NCBI GenBank assembly: GCA_016209685.1
Contig: JACQVQ010000012.1
Coordinates: forward strand, 173,584-237,583
Source of the DNA: Planctomycetota bacterium
GTDB taxonomy: Bacteria; Planctomycetota; Brocadiia; Brocadiales; Bathyanammoxibiaceae
DNA length: 64,000 bases
Direction of reading: 5' to 3'
Below are positions 16,830-24,856 of this stretch, in pieces; position 1 is the first letter of the stretch; the number at the start of each line of letters is the position of its first letter. The notes below the pieces were generated by a model that made no database searches, was not told the origin of the DNA, and worked only from the letters and a program-made list of their open reading frames with translations. Both the position numbers and the translations under genes were made by a program.

Positions 16830-18119
16830 TTACTTCTTCTCCCATTTTAACAAATCTATCGCCTTTGCCAAAGATTTTTTTCCCTTCTGTATCTCGGCCC
16901 TTATGCGGTTCTCCTTTTCCAGCCAATCCATGGCCCTGTTGACCATTTCCTCTGCCTCCTGCCTGGGGATTACCATGACCCCGTCATCGTCCCCTATTAT
17001 CCAATCCCCGGTGCAGACGGTAATCCCTGATATGTTTACCGGGACACCAATCTCGCCTAACCCTTTCGGTTCTCCGGCGTTTGGCATCACCAGCCTGGTA
17101 AAGGCCGGAAAGTTTAACTTCCTAATCTCATGGACGTCCCTTATGGCACCGTTAACCACCACCCCAGCCAGCCCTTTCTGGATTGCGCTGAGGGTGGCCA
17201 ACTCTCCCCAGATGGCAGGGCCTACACCCCCCGCATCTATGACCAGCACCTGCCCTGGATGGGCCACGTCAATTGCCTCTACGGGTTTGGCCCAATCCCC
17301 TGGATAGCACCGTACCGTAAGGGCGCTCCCTACCATCTTCTGGCCTGGAGTTATTACCTGAAGACCACACAGGCCAGCGGCCCTGTGGTCGCCATCAGAG
17401 ACGTTGCTGGTGGAGACCTTCTGAAGTGCCTCCTTTATCCCGTTGCCAGATACCCTCCTGTAAAGCTCGGTTGAAATGGCCTGCCCGGTACGGAGGGTCT
17501 TTTTTATCTCCCGGGTGGCCTTCTTTGCATCGGCTGATTTGGTAATGGCACCGCCCACAATTATTATCCTCGCACCGGCCTTAACAGCCTCCGGGGCATT
17601 CTCAGAGTTTATGCCTCCGGCCACTGCCACAGGTATCGTCACCTGGCTTGCCACCTCCCTGAGCCTTCCAAAGGGGTTCATCCCCTTCATCTGGTCGTCA
17701 ATGGGGACGTGGACACCCAGGTAACTGGCACCCCAACCCTCCACCTCCCTGGCGCGGGTTACGTAATCCTTCACACCGAGGAGGTCAACGCCTATGTCCA
17801 GACCGTAGTTCCGCCCGGCCGCTATACACTCCTTAATCGTGGAATCCGAGGCAGTACCCATAACAATCGCACTCTTTGCCCCTGCCTTGGCGGCGGACTC
17901 CATCTCTATGCGGCCTGCGTCCATGGTCTTCATATCAGCCACTATGGACAGGGCAGGAAAGGCCTCGTGGAGACGCCTGACTGCATTGAGTCCCTCACTC
18001 TTAATGAGGGGCGTACCTGCCTCCAGCCAGTCTGCCCCTCCCTCCACTGCCTCTTCTGCCACCTTCATGGCCCTGTGGAGGTCCACAAAATCCAGGGCAA
18101 CTTGCAATATGGGTAACAT
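16830..18119 (-). CDS. 3-hexulose-6-phosphate synthase / RraA-like fusion
   Basis: 429 aa in two parts. Residues 1-210 form a TIM barrel of the HPS/KGPDC family (ADMKTMDAG, GGINSENAPEAVKAGARIIIVGG), which joins formaldehyde to ribulose 5-phosphate or runs the reverse. Residues 220-420 form an RraA/aldolase-like domain (VVNGAIRDVHEI, GDDDGVMVIP). The same fusion is known from methanogens and a few bacteria as bifunctional hexulose-phosphate synthase/ribonuclease regulator. No PHI isomerase is nearby. It could serve formaldehyde detoxification or ribulose 5-phosphate supply; the sequence does not decide. Confidence 0.88.
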   Translation of the reverse strand: MLPILQVALDFVDLHRAMKVAEEAVEGGADWLEAGTPLIKSEGLNAVRRLHEAFPALSIVADMKTMDAGRIEMESAAKAGAKSAIVMGTASDSTIKECIAAGRNYGLDIGVDLLGVKDYVTRAREVEGWGASYLGVHVPIDDQMKGMNPFGRLREVASQVTIPVAVAGGINSENAPEAVKAGARIIIVGGAITKSADAKKATREIKKTLRTGQAISTELYRRVSGNGIKEALQKVSTSNVSDGDHRAAGLCGLQVITPGQKMVGSALTVRCYPGDWAKPVEAIDVAHPGQVLVIDAGGVGPAIWGELATLSAIQKGLAGVVVNGAIRDVHEIRKLNFPAFTRLVMPNAGEPKGLGEIGVPVNISGITVCTGDWIIGDDDGVMVIPRQEAEEMVNRAMDWLEKENRIRAEIQKGKKSLAKAIDLLKWEKK

Positions 18120-18166
18120 CAGGAATACCAGTCCTTCACTGCATCCAGGATAGACTTTTAAAAGAG

Positions 18167-18532
18167 CTATTGGAAATAACTAGCGCCACAATAAGCAGAT
18201 TCCCACGTCGTTACTTTGCTCACCGAAACCCTTTGTGGCAACCTCTTTGAGAGTTCATGGTAAAGGATTCTAGACACGTTCTCAGTAGTGGGGTTCTCTT
18301 TCTTAAATAGGGTTAATTCGTTTAGATGTTTGTGGTCAAGCCCTTCCAGTATCTCTCCCAGGGTACGCTTTATCTCTTTGAAGTCCATTACCATCCCAAG
18401 CCCATCCAGGGCCTCTGCCTTTAACATGACCTGAACCTTCCAATTGTGACCATGGAGATTTTCACATTCACCCTGATACCCCCTCAGGGAATGTGCAGCG
18501 GCGAAATCGGCCTCTACGATTAGTTCATACAT
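18167..18532 (-). CDS. queD: 6-carboxy-5,6,7,8-tetrahydropterin synthase QueD
   Basis: 121 aa with the zinc-binding histidines of the PTPS family (FAAAHSLRG and ENLHGHNWKV) and a conserved C-terminal Glu (TTWESAYCGASY). It converts dihydroneopterin triphosphate to 6-carboxytetrahydropterin in the 7-deazaguanine (queuosine) pathway. AAGGA precedes the ATG. No other queuosine gene is in the window. The spacing to HPS is 47 bp on the same strand. Confidence 0.92.
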   Translation of the reverse strand: MYELIVEADFAAAHSLRGYQGECENLHGHNWKVQVMLKAEALDGLGMVMDFKEIKRTLGEILEGLDHKHLNELTLFKKENPTTENVSRILYHELSKRLPQRVSVSKVTTWESAYCGASYFQ

Positions 18533-18638
18533 TTTTCCTTTTTGTCGGGAGTGGCCCTGCCACCTAAGGAATCGGCCTTTTGATAGAACTCATGCTAGCA
18601 TTGAATATAACAAAAGTCAAGGTTTATTACCCCCTATC

Positions 18639-20447
18639 CTACTCCCTGATCGTCCTCCTCCTAAAGTGTTTATCCAACTCCTCCAGAGAGAGGAATAGGG
18701 TGGTGGGCCGCCCATGGGGACAACGGGCGGATGCTGAGGAGCTATCCCTTTTTTCTAGAAGGACTTGTATCTCCTGCGGGTTCAACTTCTGCCCTGCTTT
18801 TATTGCACCCTTGCAGGCCATGGCCTTTAATACGCTATCCAGTACCTGTCCTCCTCCTTCGGCAGGCGTAGCCCCGCCGCCCTCCAGCGTCCTTTCTACC
18901 AAATCCGTAATAAATTCTTTTATGTCAAGGTCTTTCAGTACCTGGGGGAGGCTCCGCACAATAACGGTGTTCTTACCAAACTCCTCTATCTCCACCCCAG
19001 CCTTAGACAGACTTTCTTGCAAACCCATAAGGTTAAAGAAGTTACTGGAGTTTAGTTCCACAAGTTCAGGTATCAGTAGTCTCTGCACGGGTAGAGACCC
19101 CTCTAATATCTTATGCTTTAACTCTATGTAGAGGAGGATTTCGTGGAGGGCATGTTGGTCAACTATGTTGAGTCCCTTGGGGGTCTCTTCTACTATGTAG
19201 GTGCGGTGGAGCTGTACGAATGAGCCTGAGGGGAGCATCTGTTGTAGGGGCACGTTGCTACGTGCCCCTACTGGAGATTGTATTGCCTGTACTAAGGGCG
19301 GGGTTACCTCGTGTGGAAGCCCCTTAGCGGCTGCTGATGGGGTTGGGGCGTGGGCCTCTTCTCTCGGCGGGGGTGAGATTCGTGGGGTATATTGGGTCAA
19401 GACCTTCTTGAGGGTCTGGAGTACCTGCCCATGCACCTTTGCCGATTCGCGGAACCTGACCTCCAGTTTTGCGGGGTGTACGTTTACGTCCACGAGGCCA
19501 GGTTCGGATTTGAGGAATAGAAAGACTATGGGGTATCTGCCTGGTGGGAGGAGGTTGCGATAGGCCCCATAGATGGCGTGGGAGACGTTACCTTCCCGTA
19601 TATGCCTCCCGTTCAGGAAGATGTACTGCATCCTGGCATTACCGTGGTTCTGTGCAGGCGGTTTGATATAACCCGACACCTCCAGGGTAGGCTCTCTGGA
19701 ATTTATAGAGAGGAGCTCTTTCGCAAAGTCCTGGCCAAAAAAGGTGGCAATCCTTTCCTTTATAGTAGAGGCTGGGGGCAGATTAAATACCTCCCGCTGA
19801 TTGTGGGTCAAGGTGAAATGTACCTCCGGATGTGAGAGGGCCAGGCGGGTCAATACCTCGGATATACTGGCCATCTCTGTGGGAGTGGCCTTCAGAAATT
19901 TCCTCCGGGCCGGGACGTTGTAGAAGAGGTCCCTGACCTCTACCTGGGTGCCTCCTGGGGTCCCAAGATATTTGACCTCTCCCCTCTTACCGCCCCTTAC
20001 CTCCAGTTCAGCACCAGTAGTCTCCCCCCTGGCGCAGGAGAGCACCCTGGTATGCGAGACCACCCCTATACTGGCCAGGGCCTCCCCCCGGAAGCCCAGG
20101 GTTCTTATGGCCTCAAGGTCTTCCAGGTTAGAAATTTTGCTGGTGGTATGCTTGAGGAAGAGCATGGAGAGGTCCTCCGGACGTATCCCCACACCATTAT
20201 CTGTCACCTTAATAAGACCCCTACCCCCTTCTATAAGTTCTACGTCAATCCTACTGGCGGCGGCGTCTATTGAATTTTCTACCAGCTCTTTGACTACGGA
20301 GGCAGGACGCTCTATAACCTCCCCAGCGGCTATCTTGCCAGCCACCGTAGGGTCAAGGAGATGTATCCTGCCAGGATAGGGGGTAGGGGTCAGGGGACAG
20401 GGGACAGCAATCCCCTTCTTCCCTATTCCAGTCTCTGGTTTCTCCAT
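18639..20447 (-). CDS. mutL: DNA mismatch repair protein MutL
   Basis: 602 aa. GHKL ATPase motifs are clear (KIAAGEVIERPASVVKELVE, DNGVGI, TLGFRGEALASI), with a C-terminal dimerisation domain (QALHEILLYIEL, ACKGAIKAGQ). The endonuclease DQHA(x)2E motif reads DQHALHEIL, so this MutL should nick DNA itself, consistent with the absence of mutH. The first about 28 residues (EKPETGIGKKGIAVPCPLTP...) are low-complexity and derive from dispersed G-rich repeats; no later start codon exists before the conserved core. The linker holds an in-frame palindrome at 19244-19271. Confidence 0.93.
   Translation of the reverse strand: MEKPETGIGKKGIAVPCPLTPTPYPGRIHLLDPTVAGKIAAGEVIERPASVVKELVENSIDAAASRIDVELIEGGRGLIKVTDNGVGIRPEDLSMLFLKHTTSKISNLEDLEAIRTLGFRGEALASIGVVSHTRVLSCARGETTGAELEVRGGKRGEVKYLGTPGGTQVEVRDLFYNVPARRKFLKATPTEMASISEVLTRLALSHPEVHFTLTHNQREVFNLPPASTIKERIATFFGQDFAKELLSINSREPTLEVSGYIKPPAQNHGNARMQYIFLNGRHIREGNVSHAIYGAYRNLLPPGRYPIVFLFLKSEPGLVDVNVHPAKLEVRFRESAKVHGQVLQTLKKVLTQYTPRISPPPREEAHAPTPSAAAKGLPHEVTPPLVQAIQSPVGARSNVPLQQMLPSGSFVQLHRTYIVEETPKGLNIVDQHALHEILLYIELKHKILEGSLPVQRLLIPELVELNSSNFFNLMGLQESLSKAGVEIEEFGKNTVIVRSLPQVLKDLDIKEFITDLVERTLEGGGATPAEGGGQVLDSVLKAMACKGAIKAGQKLNPQEIQVLLEKRDSSSASARCPHGRPTTLFLSLEELDKHFRRRTIRE
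19244..19271. repeat. In-frame GTAGGGGCACGT palindrome in the mutL linker
   Basis: GTAGGGGCACGT and ACGTGCCCCTAC form a near-perfect 28-bp palindrome in the unconserved linker of mutL. Copies lie in thiL (21831-21858) and upstream of nth (28829-28851). Confidence 0.8.
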
Positions 20448-20473
20448 CTTTTCTACCTACTCCCTACTCCCTG

Positions 20474-20536
20474 AAAATTGGAAATTGGAAATTAGAAATT
20501 GGAAATTTTAAAATTTCCAACTTACAATTTACAATT
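20474..20536. repeat. AT-rich palindrome built of AAATTGG repeats
   Basis: Repeated GAAATTGGAAATT units run into TTTCCAACTTACAATTT units around the centre ATTTTAAAAT. This makes a long imperfect hairpin between tsaE and mutL. A sister copy is at 54485-54538. Confidence 0.7.
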
Positions 20537-20547
20537 CTTTTCTCTCC

Positions 20548-21087
20548 CTACTCCCTACTCCCTAGTTCCTGTCCCCTGGCCCTAGCCATAAGACCCTTTA
20601 GTACCCTTCCATACCTCTCCCCCAGGTAGGAAACCTCTATCCGTCTCTTGTCTTGTAGGGGCGACCGGCCGGTCGCCCCTACTATAGAGAGGGAGATTTT
20701 AACATATTCTTCTGGCAGGGACCCCTCTACCCGGTCGGCCCATTCAACAATAGATAGGCCCTCTCCCCAGAAGAGTTCATCGCAACCCAGGCGGGACATA
20801 TCCTGGGGCCCCTCCAGACGGTAGGCATCAAAGTGATATATGGGTATTCTACCCTGGTACTCCTGCATGAGCAAGAAACTGGCACTACGCACCACCTTGG
20901 GGTCCACCCCCAGCCCCAGGGCTATGCCCTTCACCAGTGTAGTCTTGCCCGAACCCAGGCTACCAAAAAGGGCCACCACATCTCCTGGCCCCACTAACTC
21001 CCCTATCTCCTGTCCCAGGGCCATGGTCTCCTCAGGGCTAGAGGTAGTTACCGTAAGACAACTGGCAGATTTGCTAACGGTGCTCAT
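20548..21087 (-). CDS. tsaE: tRNA threonylcarbamoyladenosine biosynthesis ATPase TsaE
   Basis: 179 aa P-loop protein with GSLGSGKTTLVKGIALGLG and the TsaE pattern IYHFDAYRLEGPQDMSRLG...EWADRV. It partners TsaB/TsaD in making t6A37 on ANN-decoding tRNAs. The start overlaps the end of thiL by 14 bp. A perfect 28-bp palindrome (20655-20682) sits in frame near the C-terminus, giving GATGRSPLQDKRR, and the last residues come from a dispersed G-rich repeat. The catalytic core is intact. Confidence 0.93.
   Translation of the reverse strand: MSTVSKSASCLTVTTSSPEETMALGQEIGELVGPGDVVALFGSLGSGKTTLVKGIALGLGVDPKVVRSASFLLMQEYQGRIPIYHFDAYRLEGPQDMSRLGCDELFWGEGLSIVEWADRVEGSLPEEYVKISLSIVGATGRSPLQDKRRIEVSYLGERYGRVLKGLMARARGQELGSRE
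20655..20682. repeat. Perfect 28-bp palindrome in tsaE
   Basis: GTAGGGGCGACCGG is followed directly by its exact reverse complement CCGGTCGCCCCTAC, with no loop. It lies in frame within tsaE. Confidence 0.9.
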
Positions 21088-22027
21088 ATCCTTGAGGTCT
21101 TATCTTGCTGAGTTTTCCATCCGCGGATTGGAGGAAGAGACCCTTCTCCCGGCGGATATACCCTATCAGGGTAACTGGCACTCTTAGTGGATTCTTCTTT
21201 AAAAACCTCTCCGCCTCCCGGGGGTCCAGTGTGAAGAGTAGCTCGTAATCCTCCCCATCGGTGAGGGCATGGTGGAGGGGGGAGAGGCCAGTCTTCCTGG
21301 ATAACCTCCGGGCATCCCTGGAGACGGGTATATCCCCCTCTAAAAGCAATGCACCCACGTTACTCTCTTCCAGTATGTGCCCCAAATCAAGTGAGAGGCC
21401 ATCGCTTATGTCTATCATAGAATGGAGATTATAATTCTTATTAAGGTAAAGTGCCTCCCTCATCCTGGGCTGGAAGGAGAGGTGACTGCCCAGGATTGAG
21501 CCCCCCAGACTGCCCGTAACCAGGATGGCATCACCGGGTCTTGCCCCAGAACGTGTTACGGGACGGAGTCCCTCCGCCCTCCCCAGGAGGGTTATACATA
21601 TACAAAGTGGGCCTTTACCACTTATAGTATCACCCCCTATTATGGAGACGCCGTACTCCAGGGCCGTCTGCCTCATGGACTGGAAGAGCCTCCTGGCAAG
21701 GCCCATCTTTGTAAAGACAGGGAAGGAGATAGCCACCAGTGCCAGGGTGGCCCTGCACCCCATGGCCGCCACGTCGCTTATATTGCAGGCCATAGCCTTC
21801 CTACCCACGTCGGCAATAGTGCATTTGCTTGTAGGGGCACGTTGCAACGTGTCCCTACCACCCTTCAGGCAGAAGTGGGTACCTTCCAGTAGCATATCTG
21901 TAGTAAGGACGTATAAATCCTTGCGAGGCAATTTTATTACGGCGGCATCATCACCTATACCCACCAGCACCTCTTTAGGTTTATTCTGGAAACCCCTCAG
22001 GTATCTTATGTAATCCCTCTCCCGCAT
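21074..22027 (-). CDS. thiL: Thiamine-monophosphate kinase ThiL
   Basis: 317 aa with the N-terminal GIGDDAAVI nucleotide/magnesium motif, GGDTISGKGPLCICITLLG, and the late DISDGLSLDLGHI and TDGEDYELLFTL motifs. It phosphorylates thiamine monophosphate to the diphosphate cofactor. After TTDMLLEGTHFCLKGG the usual short link is replaced by about a dozen residues (RDTLQRAPTSKC) encoded by the palindrome at 21831-21858. It is the first gene of thiL-tsaE-mutL. No TPP riboswitch was seen upstream. Confidence 0.93.
   Translation of the reverse strand: MRERDYIRYLRGFQNKPKEVLVGIGDDAAVIKLPRKDLYVLTTDMLLEGTHFCLKGGRDTLQRAPTSKCTIADVGRKAMACNISDVAAMGCRATLALVAISFPVFTKMGLARRLFQSMRQTALEYGVSIIGGDTISGKGPLCICITLLGRAEGLRPVTRSGARPGDAILVTGSLGGSILGSHLSFQPRMREALYLNKNYNLHSMIDISDGLSLDLGHILEESNVGALLLEGDIPVSRDARRLSRKTGLSPLHHALTDGEDYELLFTLDPREAERFLKKNPLRVPVTLIGYIRREKGLFLQSADGKLSKIRPQGYEHR
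21831..21858. repeat. In-frame GTAGGGGCACGT palindrome in thiL
   Basis: GTAGGGGCACGTTG and CAACGTGTCCCTAC form an inverted repeat with one mismatch, in frame within thiL, at a loop between the metal-binding motif and the next helix. Confidence 0.8.
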
Positions 22028-22235
22028 AGTTTTTTATTATACCCCCAACAGGCAAGATTTTGAATTACCTATATCCGCCCCCCCCAGACATAAGGTATAC
22101 TGTAGGGGCAGATCCGCCTGAGGCGGATGTCTGCCCATGTGCTGTAGCTTAAAGAGAACTGTTGCTAGGTATCCCTTTCCCTGTTTCCTGTCTACTGTCT
22201 ACTGTCTACTGCCTATTGTCTGCTGTCTACTTGTT

Positions 22236-22303
22236 CTTAGGTATACTTCCCTACTCCCTACTCCCTACTCCCTAGCTATTGTGGCTTGACGAGAATCGTC
22301 GCT
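22236..22303 (+). CRISPR. Degenerate CRISPR repeat-spacer-repeat relic
   Basis: CTTAGGTATACT at 22236-22247 equals the last 12 bases of the array repeat. After exactly 30 bases comes a sequence at 22278-22303 that matches the first 26 bases of the repeat with one change (A for G at position 1). The remaining 10 bases have diverged. The 30-base interval equals the spacer length in the array but consists of CCCTACT heptamers found elsewhere in the chromosome. The first repeat's 5' part has been replaced by GTCTACT-type sequence. Confidence 0.75.
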
Positions 22304-22330
22304 AAAGACCCTAGCCACGGAAAGAAAACG

Positions 22331-22339
22331 TGTTATAAT
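22331..22339 (+). promoter_or_regulatory. Extended -10 promoter before the DUF2283 gene
   Basis: TGTTATAAT is a perfect extended -10 (TGn then TATAAT). No good -35 lies 17 bp upstream, as allowed for this promoter class. Start of transcription is expected near 22346, giving a leader of about 100 bases. Confidence 0.5.
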
Positions 22340-22445
22340 GCGAAACAGACAGGAAATAAACTATTGTGAGAGAGGCCAGTATTGGTTACAAGGTAACAAG
22401 AAGGCAAAAGGATTCTAAAGGAATTTTTCTTAAATTAAGGGAGAC

Positions 22446-22658
22446 ATGAAGATAAAATATTCACCTGAGGCAGACGTGTTAATAATTCAATTGAGGAAAG
22501 GCAGACTGGTTGACTCAAGGGACATCGCCGAGGGGGTAATAGTCCATCTTTCCAAAGACGGTATGCCATTAGAATTAGAAATATTAGATGCCTCTAAGGT
22601 AATAGAGAGGAAAGACGTGGAGGTAGCGATGGAGGAGTTAGTTACAAAGGTGCGTTGA
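22446..22658 (+). CDS. DUF2283 small protein
   Basis: 70 aa starting MKIKYSPEADVLIIQLRKG, with the pattern VDSRDIAEGVIVHLSKDG and LELEILDASKVI typical of DUF2283 (PF10049). Function is unknown; these genes often stand beside DUF4258 proteins in toxin-antitoxin-like pairs, but none is present here. AAGGGAG lies directly before the ATG. It sits between the broken repeat unit and the CRISPR array, as though the array had been split around it. Confidence 0.85.
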   Translation: MKIKYSPEADVLIIQLRKGRLVDSRDIAEGVIVHLSKDGMPLELEILDASKVIERKDVEVAMEELVTKVR

Positions 22659-23043
22659 GTACTTATGGCATGACCGCTCAGGATGGCAAATAGTGCTACG
22701 TGGAATTTTGTAAAGATTTTGAGACCTCTGAAAAAGTTGCCGTAGCACTACCTGTCATTTTGAGCGAAGCGAAGAATCTGACACGAAGTGTCACCCTGAG
22801 CGAAAGCGAAGGGTCTAGAGATTCTTCGGTCCCCTTCGCTACGCTCAGGGCTTCGGCAACTACTTCGCTCCCTCAGAATGACAAGCGAGTGAAGTTTTTC
22901 AGAAGTCTCCTTTTATACAGCGTCAAATATTTTTGTTTTTTGGGCCGTAAGGGGGCTTCGCCCCCTTAAACCCCCAACACACTCGCGCAAAACAAAGTAG
23001 TATCCAAGCCTTTACCCTTTAAGAACGGTTGTTACTCAAACAC
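22659..23043. other. Repeat-rich stretch before the CRISPR array
   Basis: 385 bp without a gene. Most of it (22750-22884) is a long dispersed repeat of TTCGCTTCGCTCAG/CTGAGCGAAGCGAA type with inverted halves. A small GGGGGCTTCGCCCCC hairpin follows at about 22951-22965. The 75 bp directly before the first repeat (22969-23043) have no obvious promoter; a leader, if any, would be here. Confidence 0.6.
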
Positions 23044-23541
23044 GTTGTGGCTTGACGAGAATCGTCGCTTAGGTATACTTCTTGGCGGGCCGTCCTAGTA
23101 TGGGCAAGAGTTGTGGCTTGACGAGAATCGTCGCTTAGGTATACTGTTCTGCCGTAATTGTCTTTTCCGTTATCAGTTGTGGCTTGACGAGAATCGTCGC
23201 TTAGGTATACTCAATGCCGTCAATTATCCGCGCGGCCTCCTGTTGTGGCTTGACGAGAATCGTCGCTTAGGTATACTTGCAGACTGCGGAATGCCACAAT
23301 CCGCATCGTTGTGGCTTGACGAGAATCGTCGCTTAGGTATACTCACGCGCAACAACGTCCGTGTCCTGGGCAGGTTGTGGCTTGACGAGAATCGTCGCTT
23401 AGGTATACTGTAATTTTTTCTACGTCTCTAGCGCCAGGTGTTGTGGCTTGACGAGAATCGTCGCTTAGGTATACTAGTTTGCATCCGAGGAGGAGTTTCT
23501 CGTGGGTTGTGGCTTGACGAGAATCGTCGCTTAGGTATACT
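23044..23541 (+). CRISPR. Type II-C CRISPR array, 8 repeats and 7 spacers
   Basis: Eight identical 36-bp repeats start at 23044, 23110, 23176, 23242, 23308, 23374, 23440 and 23506, giving a strict 66-bp period and seven 30-bp spacers. Each repeat begins GTTGTGGCTTGACGAG and ends CTTAGGTATACT. Orientation is set by the tracrRNA, whose anti-repeat pairs with the plus-strand repeat 5' half, so crRNAs are plus-strand transcripts running toward cas2. All repeats, including the last, are unmutated. None of the spacers resembles other sequence in the window as far as I can see. Confidence 0.98.
23052..23079 (+). promoter_or_regulatory. Promoter embedded in each CRISPR repeat (first copy shown)
   Basis: Within the repeat, TTGACG (repeat positions 9-14) is followed after 16 bp by TATACT (positions 31-36), a near-consensus sigma-70 promoter ending at the last repeat base. 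Transcription would start about 7 bases into the next spacer. Identical copies recur every 66 bp. Repeat-borne promoters are established for Neisseria type II-C arrays; here both -35 and -10 are present. Confidence 0.65.
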
Positions 23542-23544
23542 CGA

Positions 23545-23574
23545 CCCCCTGTAACCCATAGTGGTTACAGGGGG
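23545..23574 (+). terminator. Terminator directly after the last repeat
   Basis: CCCCCTGTAACC (23545-23556) pairs perfectly with GGTTACAGGGGG (23563-23574) around a 6-base loop, followed by TTGTGTTATTT. It lies 3 bp after the array and 18 bp before the cas2 stop, so it can close transcripts from both sides. Confidence 0.75.
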
Positions 23575-23591
23575 TTGTGTTATTTCTAGCC

Positions 23592-23897
23592 TCAAAAAAG
23601 CATCATCTGGGGCGGGGGAGGTTCTACTGGTTTGCGGTTTTTTCCGTGATAGACCTCCATCTTTCCGAACTGGCGGTCGGTAACAAAGAGTAGCCGCACC
23701 TGACCATCGGGCGGGAGGGCTATCCGTACCCTCCTGTAGTGGACACGGCTGGCCTCCTCGCCGGGGCAGTAGCGGGCGTAGACTGAGAACTGGAGCATGG
23801 AGAACCCATCTGCCAGGAGGGCCTTACGGAAGCGTGTGTAGTCCCTTCGGGCCTTCCTGGTGTCCACTGGTAAATCAAACATAGCAAAGAGCCACAT
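23592..23897 (-). CDS. cas2: CRISPR-associated endonuclease Cas2
   Basis: 101 aa from the ATG at 23897, starting MWLFAMFDLPVDTRKARRDY with the ferredoxin-like first strand and conserved Asp (FDLPV), then FRKALLADGFSMLQFSVYAR. The longer frame that begins inside cas1 (24044) has no homology in its first 49 residues, so I reject it. Cas2 forms the spacer-integration complex with Cas1. The gap to cas1 is 19 bp. Typical type II Cas2, ending in a Pro-rich tail. Confidence 0.93.
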   Translation of the reverse strand: MWLFAMFDLPVDTRKARRDYTRFRKALLADGFSMLQFSVYARYCPGEEASRVHYRRVRIALPPDGQVRLLFVTDRQFGKMEVYHGKNRKPVEPPPPQMMLF

Positions 23898-23916
23898 AGC
23901 ACTGTATTCCGAGAGT

Positions 23917-24828
23917 TCACGCCTTCGGCTGGACACGTGTCGTCTCCGGAAGAAGGAGGTCTCTCCGCTCACCAGCGAAGACGGCCACGAGTGAGGAGGT
24001 GGTGCGGGAGGCCACGTCAAAGAGGGTTCGCCACTCCCCGTCAATGGGCAGCCGTCCAGAGAGTGCCTTGAGTATTTCAGCCTTTGCCTGCTTATCCAGG
24101 GGTATATTCATGCCACACTGATGAGTAAGGTTCACCACGGCACGGTCTACTAATGGGCGGAAAGGCTCCATCAGGTCATCGGCCAGGCGAAAGGCATCAT
24201 AGCGGTTGTGGTGGTGGAGTCCCAGGGATGGGTGGAGGCCTGAGGCGCAGATGGCACGTGCCACCACTGCCCGCAATACGGCGTAGCCGTAGTTGAGGAG
24301 CGGGTTCGGGGGCAAACCGAACCTGTCCCGGCGAAAGTATCCACTGGTAAAGAGGGCTGGCCAATAGCGACGTGAGGCCTCGGCCTCTACGTTGTCAGGG
24401 TCGCCTGACCTTACACGGGAGGCAAGGGAGGCTATGCCCCGGTCGTCACCACCCAGTTCACATAAGAGATGGGATTGTGCACGGAGCTTGGCACGGATAA
24501 CCTGTTGCCAGAGTCTCTTTCGGGTGGGCATGGGGGCGACTGCCTGCTGTTCAAATCGCTCTGCCTGGGTGAAGTGGGCCACAAGGGGGAGGAGCATCCC
24601 GGCAGGGAGGTGTTTATCATCGCAGGTTACAAAGACTCCTCCCGAGGCGGCCAGTCCGGAAAGCACTGCGTGTGTCAGGCTCACCTGCGGGTGGGAGACC
24701 ACCAGCACAGCCAGTTCTTCCAGGGGTACGGTTACCGGTTCGGTGGCCTCACGCTCTATCAACAGGTTCGTGTACCGTACGCTCAGACGGGCAGGTTCTT
24801 CTGAAAGGTCTATGATTCGGTCAGCCAT
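23917..24828 (-). CDS. cas1: CRISPR-associated endonuclease Cas1
   Basis: 303 aa, type II size. Metal ligands fit E148 (NVEAEASRRYW), the His in LGLHHHNRYDAF (205-207) and D218/E221 (LADDLMEPFRP). It integrates new spacers with Cas2. The order cas9-cas1-cas2-array without csn2 or cas4 defines subtype II-C. A 192-bp gap with dispersed hairpins separates it from cas9. It has SD-poor upstream sequence (ACACCT), so expression may depend on read-through from cas9. Confidence 0.95.
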   Translation of the reverse strand: MADRIIDLSEEPARLSVRYTNLLIEREATEPVTVPLEELAVLVVSHPQVSLTHAVLSGLAASGGVFVTCDDKHLPAGMLLPLVAHFTQAERFEQQAVAPMPTRKRLWQQVIRAKLRAQSHLLCELGGDDRGIASLASRVRSGDPDNVEAEASRRYWPALFTSGYFRRDRFGLPPNPLLNYGYAVLRAVVARAICASGLHPSLGLHHHNRYDAFRLADDLMEPFRPLVDRAVVNLTHQCGMNIPLDKQAKAEILKALSGRLPIDGEWRTLFDVASRTTSSLVAVFAGERRDLLLPETTRVQPKA

Positions 24829-24856
24829 TGGCTCAACACACCTCCCAAGACGTTTT

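Larger units (their letters stand above)
22028..22445. other. Repeat-filled intergenic region with broken CRISPR unit
   Basis: 418 bp between divergent thiL and the DUF2283 gene. From left to right it holds a nested palindrome (22102-22136, arms GGGCAGATCCGCC-type), heptamer runs of GTCTACT (22186-22231), a repeat-spacer-repeat relic (22236-22303), and an extended -10 promoter (22331-22339). Confidence 0.7.

Noticed and set aside
22969-23043. Conventional CRISPR leader with promoter before repeat 1
   Set aside because: No -35/-10 pair or conserved leader element visible; the promoter lies in the repeats instead.
23111-23413. Open plus-strand frame of 100 codons with repeating WLDENRRLGIL
   Set aside because: It is the CRISPR array read as protein; the 66-bp period is a multiple of three, which keeps the frame open.
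23898-24044. Longer N-terminus for Cas2
   Set aside because: The 49 extra residues lie inside cas1 and show no Cas2 homology; the family starts at MWLFAMFDLPV.
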